From the NCBI RefSeq assembly GCF_901709675.1, contig NC_051104.1:3581501-3645500 (forward strand): DNA of 64,000 nt. The letters are read 5' to 3'. The first letter of the stretch is position 1; every line of letters starts with the position of its first letter. The translations under genes were made by a program, and so were the position numbers. Positions 32,701 through 43,417 of the stretch are shown here, piece after piece. Origin of the DNA: Syngnathus acus (taxonomy: Eukaryota; Chordata; Actinopteri; Syngnathiformes; Syngnathidae). The notes under the pieces are model-generated. The model was not told where the DNA came from. It ran no database searches and was given only the letters and a program-made list of their open reading frames with translations.

Positions 32701-35700
32701 CACCATCCCACCACAGGCTGCAAGGTACCCACCCACGCGCGCACGCACACGCTCTCGGCACGTGATCCTGATCCCCTCCATCCTTTCAGCTTTGCAACTG
32801 CAGCCCAGACGGAAGCTCCGCCTCTCAGTGCGAGCTGACCGATGGCCAGTGTCTGTGCAGAGAGGGATTTTCTGGCAGGTCATGTGACCTGTGCGCTCCC
32901 GGTCACTACGGTTACCCAGCGTGCTTGCCGTGCGGCTGCGACCCGCTCGGAACCCAAGAGGACTCGTGCAATCAGACGCTCGGCGTGTGCAACTGCCAAC
33001 CCAGCGGCCAGTGTGTGTGCAAGGTAACGCGCGTGTGCTTCTGAAAACGGTCTCACAACATGCGGACTGAGCGTATGCCTGTGTGTTTTGAGGCGGCGGT
33101 TTCGGGGCAACGCTGCCACGAGTGCTTTTCGGGTTTCTTCGCGCTGTCGTCAGCAAATCCGGACGGCTGCTCTCCGTGCTTCTGTTCTGGACTCAGTCGC
33201 GAATGCCAGGAGCACGCCGGCCTTGCCAGAGCTCCTGTGAGTAACCTCAAAGGTCAAGGCTCAATCCAAAAGGCGCTTGCTTCCTCACATGTGGGCACGG
33301 CGTGTTGCCATAGATCACGTTGGCCGGCCTCCCTGCTCTGCCGCTGCCCTTGGTCAGCCAGTCAAACCTGGAGGGTGTCACGACTGGAGTCTACCAGCAG
33401 GGCGGTGACATAGTGCTGGACAGCCGCCACTTGAACAGGAGCGGATTGAGCGCTCCTCTTTACTGGAAGCTGCCCTCCCAATTTGAAGGCCAGCAGGTAA
33501 ACACAACTCCGTCTTATCTTCAACCTCAGGTTCGCTCCTTGCGACTTCTCAACGTGTGTTTTCAGCTGCTGTCGTACGGCGGCGTGCTGTCCTATGTCGT
33601 GAGCTTCTATGCGGAGGAGGTGAGAGGTCTGGCCGATCAGGAGCCTCAAGTGCTGATGAGGGGAGGAGCCTTGAGGAAGCTGCTCATCTACACCGACATA
33701 CCCGCCCCTGACAGCGGCATCAGGACCCAGCATGACATCCGGCTGACAGAGGTACTGGCTGGCTTGCTGCCACTCCGGACCGGACCACGTGCTTACAGCG
33801 TTCTTCCGCGTGTGTGATCCACAGCACAAGTGGAGGTATTTCAACTCGGTGTCCGACAAGGCGGTCAGTCACAGCGACTTCATGTCGGTGCTCGGCGACT
33901 TGCAGTACATTCTGGTCAAGGCTTCGTACGGGACGCGACTGCAACAGAGCAGGTGAGTGACCATCCCGACCGGCGCGCTGCGATTGGGTGACTGACGAAA
34001 AGCCCCTCAAGGATCTCAAACATCACCATGGAAACGGCACGGGAAGAACGAGAAGCCGGCGAGTCGGGCACTGGGTCGGGCGCGGCCAGACTGATTGAGT
34101 CGTGTGTCTGTCCGCCGGGTTATGCCGGAATGTCCTGCCAGGTAAAGTGGGGTGCTTTTGTCGCCGCGGTAACCGCGGGGAACCTCCTTTATTGATCTTT
34201 GTCGGCGCGTAGGAATGCGCGCCGGGTTTCTTCCACCAGCCGCTGTCAGAATTGCCGCCACAGGCCCGCAAGTCTGCTTTTGTGCGACCATGCGTGGCGT
34301 GTCGCTGCAACAACCATAGCAGCAGCTGCGACACACACAGCGGCCACTGCCAGGTGAGCGGGCGCCGCGCCGGTCCAAGCGACCCGAGGGCGGGTTTCAT
34401 CGGCTCCTTTGTCTCGCAGGAGTGCCAGCATCACACCGAAGGGAGCAGCTGTGAGTTGTGCTCCCCAGGCTATTACGGGAACGTCAGCGGCTCCGTCGAC
34501 GACTGCTCACCGTGCGCTTGCCCCCGAGTGGACAACAGGTGAACCTTTGGCTTCGGTGGGGTCAGCCGTTCATTCCCGGACGCAAATAACAACAGCGGAC
34601 GCCTGGTGTAGTTTCAGTCCCACCTGTGTGTCCGAGGGAACGCTCGGAGACTTTCACTGCACTTCCTGTCTGACGGGATATGAGGGGCGCTACTGCGAGC
34701 GGTAAGTCCCGATCCGAGATGAGACCACTTCTGGTCTCGTCCAGTACGTCCAGCTAGCAGGTCCACTGGTATAGTCCCGTTGATATACAGAAGTTGATGA
34801 ATCTCCTTGTCGCAATGCAGGTGCTCTCTGGGTTACTACGGCAACCCCTCATTGCTGGGGGGGGCATGCACCCCATGCAGCTGTAGCACGTGGGGGTCCC
34901 TGCATCCGCTGTGCGAGCCGCTGAGCGGCCGGTGCCGGTGCAAAGCCGGGTTCAAGGGTCCAACGTGCGAGCAATGTGAGGAGCGACACGTCTTGGAGGG
35001 AAGCCAGTGCTTGCGTGAGTGTCCCGAAAACGCACGACCGTGTAAGCAGACGTCGCCGTCATCTGGTGTGGTTTGCGTCTAGCCTGTGACGACGGCTGCG
35101 CTGGCGCTCTCCTGGACGACTTGGACCGAATGCTCGCGCGATGGCCAGCCATAAACATCAGCAGTGCCGCCGTGACGTCCTACCGCCAGCTGGCGGTGCT
35201 CGATAAGCGGACCAGAGACATGCAGGTAGGTCGAGACAAAAGGCGAGGCTTTTCACAGATAGATGGACAAAGATCGGCTTGCCTTTCAGTGTTTTTGAAG
35301 CGCTGCGTCTGTCAGCTCTTGTTTTCAGAACGGACGTCTTTGGAGGTGCAGTTGTACGCAATGGAAGAAGACTCCACGCAGCTGACCTCTGACCTTGGCA
35401 TTTTGATAAAGCAGGTATGCTTAGGTTACGTGACCATCTCTGCCAATGAAGCGTGAGAAAGAGTACATGCTTTTGATCTGATTGGCAGGCCACGAGTGTG
35501 TCACGTGAGTGGGAGCAAGCAGGCGTGGCAGCCAACGACAGCTTGTCACTCGCGGGTCAAATGATGGAAAAGATTGAGCGCTTTCAAGACCGGATTGAAG
35601 GTGAGCCACCTTCGTCATCGCAACCTCCTCCAAATGGAACTCGCTGACTTGTGACGGGTGCAGCACTCGCCGGGGAGGCGGAGCAACTGAATCGGGCCGC

Positions 35701-38700
35701 CCAGGAGGGGCTCGAAACGGCTGATCGGACACGCCTCCTGGACCAGATGGTCTCCGCGATGGATAGCATGCGAGCTGTCAATCTGAGCGCTGCCGCCAGC
35801 TCGGCACGTCTTGAGCTCAGGTATATCTTCGTTTGCCGCCGCACTCTCGCCCTGTGACTGAGAGAGCCCCATGCTGCTTCACCCTTGACCCTTTCTTTCA
35901 GTTTGTCAGAGTCTCTCCTGGAGTCGCTCCAACGCCACTTCCTTCCTGGCACAGGCAACAGGCTCCGCCTCCTCGTCGCCAGCCTCACCGCTCAGGCGCA
36001 AAAGTTGCGAGAAGTGCAAACACGCCTGCAAGATGCTGCAAAAGATAACGATCAAACGCACCTCGTGATAAACGCCACAAACACTCTGCGTGCCCGCTAT
36101 CAGGTACACACACACACACACACACTCACACACACACACATACACAACACTGTTCAAAAGTCTTGTGCGTGTGTGTGTGTGCGTGCGTGCCCATGTCAGG
36201 CAGCCTACCAGAACGTCAGTTTTGCGCACATGTGCGTGGAGGATGTGATGGAAGCCAGCCAGCTGCTGCTAAATGACGTGGTCAACCTGATGGAGGCGTT
36301 CGCCAACGTCACCGCCGTAAGACATCCTCTTGCCAAGCGATATTCTGGAGATGCTAATGCTAACCATTACGTTGCCGCCGTGCGAGAAGCAGGCAGACAC
36401 ACTGGGAGGCGAGCTGGATCAATGGCGTCCTCTGCTGAGGCGAAAAGTGGAGGATCTCGTCGTGGGATTGAAGAGCACCGATTCGCTGGAAAGAGTCTAC
36501 CAAGCGGAGAGCCACGCCCAGCTGCTTGACAGCCACGTCCTCTCTTTACACAGGTAACTGTGAGACTCACCTGCCTCTACTTCAGCGTTCAGAGTTTTTT
36601 TTTTCCCCCCCATGTTAGTGCTCTGTCGTCGGTGTGGAACTCTTCTAAAAACAGCAGCCGGTTGGTGCTGCTGGATGCCGATGTCGCAAACGGCGTCAAC
36701 AAGGCTCGGCGAGTTGCTTCGGACGCTTGGAAGTCCGCCGGCCTTGCTGTCAATATGGTGAGAATTTACCCATGGACTTAGTTTTCAAGGAGTCAAAAGT
36801 GTCACTGACCCAATCAACGCATGTGTTAGACCGACCAAGCACAGCAATTCCTGTCAGCGGAAGGCGGGGTCGGCCTGAGCGGAATTCTTGCTGTGCTCCG
36901 CGAGAGTCGAGTGATCAACAAGACAGCCGAAGGTGCGTTTGCCCGTCACAATGTCTTTCCTCGCAAATGGGTCGGAAAATGAGCGTCTGCTCTCCAGATA
37001 TCGGTCTGATGGTGTCCGGCGTGATTGTGAGACAGCGGATGCTGAGCAAAAGTTTGCACGACAACGGCGTCCTCCTCCGTCAGCCAATCAGAGAGCTGCA
37101 GAGTCTCTTTAACGGTGAGACGGCTGACTTGTGACTTGCCGTGACACCGCGATATTTCAGCATATCCATTCGGTGTGGACTTCTCAGGGTCGCAGCAGCC
37201 GCAGGAGACCCGGTCGCAGGTCGCGCTTGCCCGCTCCAGCCTGCAGGAGGCGCTACAGCAGCTCTACTCCCTCAAAGAGCAGCTGCAGGATTCTTCTTCT
37301 GCGGTGGACAAAAGCAACCAGAGCGTGGCAGAGACCAATCGGCTGATGATGCGCACACACACCACAGGTTGGTTGAAGCTCTCAGTGGATGACGGAACAT
37401 GTCGAGATAACGCTTTGTCCTCGTTTAGCCGATGAGGCGCGGCGGAAACTGGAGGAGGCGGAGCATCGCGTGCAGCATTTGAGTGACAAAATAAAGCCGC
37501 TGAGCGTGCTGGGAGAAAGTCTACGCAGGAACCTGTCAGACATCCGAGTGCTCATCGAGCAGGCCAGAAGACAAGCGGCGTCTGTACGTCCTTTTGCTTT
37601 TGACGCCATTGAGCGACGCGTGGTGTCATGTGACGGCGCTTCTGTCATGTCATCAGATTAAGGTGGCGGTGCAGGCAGATGGCGACTGCGTCCGTTCCTA
37701 CCGACCCCAAAGTCAATCCAGCAACTTTAACACCTTGATTCTGACCTTGAAGACCGAGAGTCCAAACAATCTGCTCTTCTATCTGGGCGGCGAGACAACG
37801 GTACGCACGCACACACAAACGCTCGCACGCACGGTGGCATTCAGGCTTGTCCATGTGGCTATCCACGGACATCCAGGTGGAGTTCCTCGCCGCGGAGATG
37901 CACAATGGCAAAGTTTCTCTGCTCTGGGACGTCGGCTCTGGCAGCACCAGGCTGGAATATCCGGGACTGGACATCGCGAACAACAAATGGACCGTCATCA
38001 ATGCCACACGGTACCAGATCGCGCCCGCTCTTCGGTGATGCTGCGCCCGGCATCGCTGATCGCAGCTGCCGTGTCGTAGGCTGGGCTCTCGCGGATTCCT
38101 GTCGGTGCATCAGCTGGAGGCGGCGCCATCGCAGATGGTGACGGCGGCGTCACCTGGACCGGCCCGGATTCTCCACATTGACAACGCCACGGTGGTCCAC
38201 ATCGGAGGGCTGGCGAACGGCACCCGGGTAACGCGCACAGCAGGCGTGCGCGCAAGTGTGCATTCGTACGTTAACAACACGCGTGTGATGGCAGAGGCCG
38301 GCCGCGTTGCAGTGGACTACCTTTAGGGGCTGTGTGGGCGAAGCGTCGCTGGACGAGAAAAACGTCGGCCTGTGGAACTACATTTGGCAACAAGGACGAT
38401 GTGGAGGCTGCTTCAGCAGGTGTGCGCGCGCACGCCCATGCACGCTTACGTGTTAAAGCTCACACAAAGTGGCGTTTCAGCCCGCAGGCGGAAGAGACGG
38501 CTTTCCACTTTGACGGGTCCGGATTCTCCTTGGTCCAAAAGTCTCTGCGAGCCACATCCACATCCATCGTCTTATTGTTCAAAACGCTGTCGCCAGGCGG
38601 ATTGCTCTTGTACCTGGCCTCCAACAACACAGTATGGCTGCCACGCACGCACGCACGCGGACACTCGTGAATTTGGCTTTAATGTCTTCCTGTCCACTTC

Positions 38701-41700
38701 AGAGGGACTTCCTGTCCATTGAGCTGGTGGAGGGCTGCGTCCGTCTGACCTTTGACCTCGGGTCTGGTCCTCTGGTCCTAACCTCCAGTAGGAAGTACAA
38801 CACCGGCGTGTGGTACAAGGTCACTCTGCAAAGAAACCGGCGCAAAGGTAAGCCCCGGCCCGCCCCACCGACTGCCGCTTGACATATTTCACACTTCTGA
38901 TTGGTGTGTGTGTGTGTGTGTGTTTAGGTTACATGTCAATCATGGCAGCTGACCAATCATCAGAGAAAGAAGTGTTGGAGGCGGAGTCACCGGGAACTGC
39001 GTCCGATCTCAACCGTTCTGACCACGACCCCATCTACATCGGTGGACTTCCCGCTTCCCGACCAATCAGGTTTGGAGCCGCCCGATGTCGGTGGGTCACC
39101 TGCAAGAGGATGTGACATCACCGCCTCGCACTTGCGAATGCCCTCGCCAGGCGACAGGTAGTCTCCAGATCCTACGTCGGCTGCATCAAAAACGTCGAGA
39201 TTGCAAGGTTGAACTTTGACCTGCTGAGAGATGCCTATGGAGTCAGGAAAGGCTGCATTCTTGAGGTGCACGCACACACGCACAGAACGTGCTGACCTCA
39301 TTCCTTTTGTTGACGCGTCTTGACTCGAGGATGTTGTGCTTCAGGCCGTGCGGAGTGTGTCCATGTTGAGCGCGGGCTTCATCCAGATTGCTCCACGTCT
39401 GCTCGCTCAAGAGGCGGAGTTTCTCTTCTCCTTCAAATCGAACAACCAATCGGGAATCCTGTTGGCCGCCTTCACCGATGACCACGCCCAGCGACGGGTA
39501 AGGTTCTCCCCAAGGCCCGATGTTTATTCAAACCTTTACGGGACTGACCCTCGATTCGCTGCAGCACTTCCTGTGTATCTACCTGCTCCGTGGGTCTTTG
39601 GAGGCGGAGCTTGGGGAGATAGGTGCGGACGGTCAGCGAGTGGCAGTCACAGCGGCCGAAGGCGGATCCCTCACTGACGGGTCAAAACACTCCGTCATTG
39701 TTAACGTTAATAGGAAGTAAGTGTTAGGGTTAGCAACAGCAAGAGAAACTCAGCGGCCTCACCCATCTGACGTCCCACCGTCTCTCAGGTCTCTTTCCAT
39801 CCAAGTCGATGAGGGCCACGTCAAATCGGCCTCACTGTTGCCGGGCGGGCTCTCCGGGGTCGCCACGGCCTCTTTTTTCATTGGAGGACTTCCTTCGGGG
39901 GATGAGTCGCAGTTGCCAATCAGATTACAGAAGCTATCCAAGATGTTCAGAGGCTGCATACAGCACCTGGTGCTCGGCACCCAGTCAGTCTTATGCACAC
40001 ACGCAACCTTCAATATACATCACGGATGAATGATTGGCATCGACTTGATGAATCGGCTCTCTCCGATAGGTTCATCGACCTGTCGTCGGCTGTCAGGTAC
40101 AAGGGCGCGGCGCTCGACAGTTGCCTCCTGGAGGAGAAAACCAGCGGGGCGGTGCTTCCAGAAGAGGAGGATGTCGAAGCTACTCTGAAGCCTTCCCACC
40201 TGTCAGCCGCTGTCCCGCCTGCCCAGCCGACGCCTTTGCACCTCACGGTAATTGCTCTGCAAACGACATGACGCTTGGGATGGTGCAGGTGACTTGACCT
40301 GTGACCTGTGTCGTAGTGTACGCCCGAGTCAGACTTGCGATTCCTGCCCACGGCGGCTCACTTTGGTTCATCGCCGCGGAGTCACATGGCTTTTACCATC
40401 CGGCCAGTCGCCGTCCGCAAGCGGTGAGTTGGTGTCACTTTGCCCGGGGCTTCAGGGTCGGGCCAGAGCTTACGTACCGTTCTCACCAGCGTGTCCGTGC
40501 GCCTGTCGCTTCGAACTCGAGCTCAAAACGGTTTACTGCTGCTCCTGACCGACGACAACCAGCTGAACTTTGCCATCCTGCGGCTGGCAACCGGGCGGGC
40601 GTTGATATCGGCGGACCTCGGGAAGGGCGTCGCCACCGTCACCTCCTCCGTTGTGGTGAATGACGGAAAGTGGCACACGGTGAGTGAAAGCGGGTTCACG
40701 CGGCGTATCTAAAACGTAGACGCGCACGTGACCACGCCGCGCGCATCCCAGATCACCGCCGACGTCAGTCGGCGCCAGCTCTCGGTCTCCGTGGACGGCT
40801 CGGCTGCCGACTCGACAACGCTCAGAGGGAACCAGCTGAATGTCCACGGCAGACTGTACCTGGGCGGACTACCTCCCGCGCACATCACCCCAAGAATAAA
40901 TGTAAGAGCCGAGGACACCCGAAGAAGAAGCCTAAACCCGTAACGGAAAGTCAATGTGCCCGTTCAGGTGACAAGCCTCCGAGGTTGTCTTCACTCTGTG
41001 ACTGTGAACGGCGTCACGCTGGATCTCTCTCAACCGGCCTCACAACATGACATCACTTCCTGTTTCACTGAGGAGGAGGCGGGAAGTTACTTCAACGGCA
41101 GCGGCTACGCCGTGCTGAGTGAGTCATGCTCATTAAAGTGTGAGCGAGCCGACGTGAAATCATTCACGTGTGCCACATTGTGCGTTCAGTGCGGGACGGA
41201 TATAAGGTGGGCTCTGACATGTCGGTGTCTCTGGAGTTTCGTACCAGCCAACCGGAAGGCGTCTTGCTTGGTATCAGCAGCGCCAAGGTTGACGCCATTG
41301 GACTGGAGATGATCAAAGGACAGGTAAGGGCACTAAGTGAAATACTGTCTGCTACTTGAACTTGCACTATTTGTATTTTGTATCGCTCTCAGGTGGTGTT
41401 TAACGTGAATAACGGGGCGGGCAGAGTACGGGTCGCCTCTGGTGGCCCTGCGCTGTGTGACGGACGCTGGCACCGCCTGCTGGCCAGGAAGACCAAACAC
41501 AGCCTGAGCTTGAGTGTTGACGGGCGCGACAATTCCGTCAACAACCCCTACCCACAATCCACCTCTGCCGAGACCAATAATCCCGTGTTCGTGGGCGGGT
41601 ACCCAGGTGAGCTTGATACACTGACACAGTGCGTCGCTGCCGGTCATGGAGGAAATGCCCCATGAGTCTTTTGTGGTCTGTCGCAGACGGAATGAAACAG

Positions 41701-41841
41701 AATTGCCTGTCCGTCAAGACGGGCTTCAGAGGTTGTCTGAAGAACGTTCATCTCATAAAGTCGCACGTCAGCAGCCCTCTAGACATGAGCCAGGCCCACT
41801 TCTCCTTGGGGGTCACCCCAGGCTCGTGTCCGGCCGCCTAG
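26741..41841 (+). CDS. lama1: Laminin subunit alpha 1
   Basis: A complete laminin alpha chain, secreted into basement membranes as the alpha subunit of laminin-111-type heterotrimers. Exon 1 (26741-26795) encodes a signal peptide (MNLLVLMLLMQQTASQQR). Then come the LN domain, EGF-like LE modules, two laminin IV A (L4a) domains, more LE modules, an alpha-helical coiled-coil arm and five LG domains; the stop is at 41839-41841. Two L4a domains restrict it to alpha 1 or alpha 2, and the wording (CTSYYSRLEPLEHGEIHTSL, DSECLSRYNVAPRLG) is closest to alpha 1. The human 18p11 neighbours epb41l3 and arhgap28 agree. Introns are short and GT-AG at the sites I checked. Poly(A) signal AATAAA is at 41881-41886. 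In zebrafish, lama1 mutants have notochord and eye defects. Confidence 0.93.
27649..35085 (+). other. lama1: lama1 short arm: LN, LE modules and two L4a domains
   Basis: LN polymerisation domain: exons from 27649 to about 28661 (LFPAILNLATNAKIS to DPIVTRR). LE modules follow from 28733. The first L4a domain is at about 30147-30937 and the second at about 33314-34140, each with the SYGGxLxYxVxxY motif. Laminin-type EGF cysteine spacing is clear in NTAGRHCEICADGFYGD (about 31690-31740). LE modules between and after the L4a domains run to about 35085. Confidence 0.85.
35085..37660 (+). other. lama1: lama1 coiled-coil (LCC) region
   Basis: Exons from about 35085 to 37585 encode heptad-rich, glycosylation-site-bearing helices (for example ARSSLQEALQQLYSLKEQLQ near 37225) that would pair with beta and gamma chains. 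It begins after the C-D-D-G-C segment typical of the arm junction (CDDGCAGALLDDLD at about 35090). A CA-rich microsatellite lies in the intron at 36107-36143. Confidence 0.8.
37661..41841 (+). other. lama1: lama1 LG1-LG5 domains
   Basis: LG1 starts at about 37661 (IKVAVQADGDCVRSYRPQ), LG2 at about 38485 (ETAFHFDGSGFSLVQKSL), LG3 at about 39345 (AVRSVSMLSAGFIQI), LG4 at about 40322 after a Pro/Glu-rich linker, and LG5 at about 41190 (VRDGYKVGSDMSVSLEFRT). The chain ends TPGSCPAA. LG1-3 bind integrins and LG4-5 bind dystroglycan and heparin in characterised alpha 1 chains. Confidence 0.85.
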
Positions 41842-41914
41842 CTGCACTTCAAATGGTCACGGTTTATTTTTCCTTTGGCAAATAAAGATCTGCAAAAATC
41901 TGCTTTCGCTTTAC

Positions 41915-42660
41915 AGCAGGGGTCGGGAACCTATGGCTCGCGAGCCAGATCTGGCTCTTTTGGTGAGTGCGTCGCCGACAAATCTGACATTTGTTTACAC
42001 AATTGAAGTCATAAATAATTTTGTTATATTATCAAAGTAAAAAAATAGACCTACTGAAATCAAAATGTTAAATTAGCTTTCAAAATATAAAATATCACGT
42101 TTGCAATCCATCCCATCTGTTTTCTACCGCTGAAATCCATGGTTGCGTCATATCAGCCAATCCCAGCTGCCCTTAGGTGTACAGAAGGGTGACGCCAGGT
42201 CGGACAAAAAAAAAGCGCGATTTTTATTGGACAATACGGTGCCTATGGGGTCGTTAGAGGTAAAATTCCACCCGCTTTATTTAAAATTTCAGCTAGCTAG
42301 CTGGTGTGTGCCAGGCAAGCAAGAAATATGGCGAAGTGAAATAAAAATGACGATTACCGAACATTTCAGAGTGAGTGGACTGAAGAATTCGCATTTCAAG
42401 TTAGTCAACAGCAATTCCGTGTATGACCAGACAAGGTGACTTTAATTCAGCTAGTTTTGCTGGCGTATTAGCAATTGTGAGGAACGGAAAGCTATTCACG
42501 GATGGCGAGTATTTCAAAACATTTATGCTTGATGTGGCAATGAACTTTTTGAACTTCTTAGATACTTACATGCCTCTGTCAGCAAGAATCGTTCACGATC
42601 GGGCCATTAGCAAAACGATGCAGCCCCAGAAGTCTCATTAATGGTGAGTTTTTTCCCCAG
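41915..42660 (+). mobile_element. Degenerate hAT (Charlie-like) transposon
   Basis: The left tip cagcaggggtcgggaacc and tggctcgcgagccagatc match the terminal sequence of hAT Charlie-like elements. Inside, broken frames at about 42423-42640 carry FTDGEYFKTFMLDVA, which resembles the GKPFTDGE...MLE segment near the N-terminus of these transposases. Frames are short and interrupted, so it is inactive. The right terminal repeat was not found. It lies 70 bp past the lama1 stop, just after its poly(A) signal. Confidence 0.6.
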
Positions 42661-43417
42661 GCTTCAATATAAAAACGTTCTTAAAAAGAGTACATCAGTA
42701 CACTCAAAAACTCGTTGGTCTTAATTAAAATACATGCATTTAATTGTATTTAGCCTATCGTTTTTTTTTTTAAAATGGTATTGCTCTCACAGAAATTATT
42801 TAAAATAAAAAAAACGACACGCAATGATGCCATCGTTATTTATTTATGCCAGTCAAGTCTTGGTCGTGATGTCATTTTACAGAGCAGGTGCTTTTAGGGA
42901 TAATAAATAATAGAAACGAGAACAACATATGTGGGAAAGTGTCAAAATAATGAGGCAGAATACAACCAAACGATGTCTTCACAAGTATTGACGTGCTTAA
43001 GGAGTAAAAGTGTCGTAAAGTCAACAAATATTAAGCATGTAAGCAAATAAACAGCATGTTTAGCATGCTGGCATCACTACTGCAGACTGAAGGACTTGCT
43101 GAAAGTAAATGGGATGGATGGGCTGGTGCGTTGTCAACACTAGCTCGCCAAACTGCCATATTAGATAGTTTGTATAGCAACCCTCCTTTTTTTTTTAATT
43201 TAAAGTTCAATTCAGACGGCGAGGACTGAATGAGTGAACCATTTGAATTCATGCGGTGAACCTAAAATGGTGACAGATTTGGGCGCGAGTAATCAACATG
43301 GCAGAGTAAAAGTTGCTCAAATACTTCAGTCGACTTGTCTGCTAGCTACGAGGGCATGAGGTCAAGCTGCGGTGCGGAGTCAATGTTGGATTTGGTTTCA
43401 TGGTGTCGTTCAGGTCT
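42661..43417. other. AT-rich region between lama1 and epb41l3
   Basis: No coding exon was found. A minus-strand AATAAA at 42839-42844 could serve epb41l3, about 575 nt past its inferred stop. Part of the sequence may belong to the neighbouring hAT element. Confidence 0.4.

Noticed and set aside
32029-33156. 375-codon minus-strand open frame
   Set aside because: It lies wholly antisense to lama1 LE-module exons, has no recognisable domain and reflects codon-bias shadowing.
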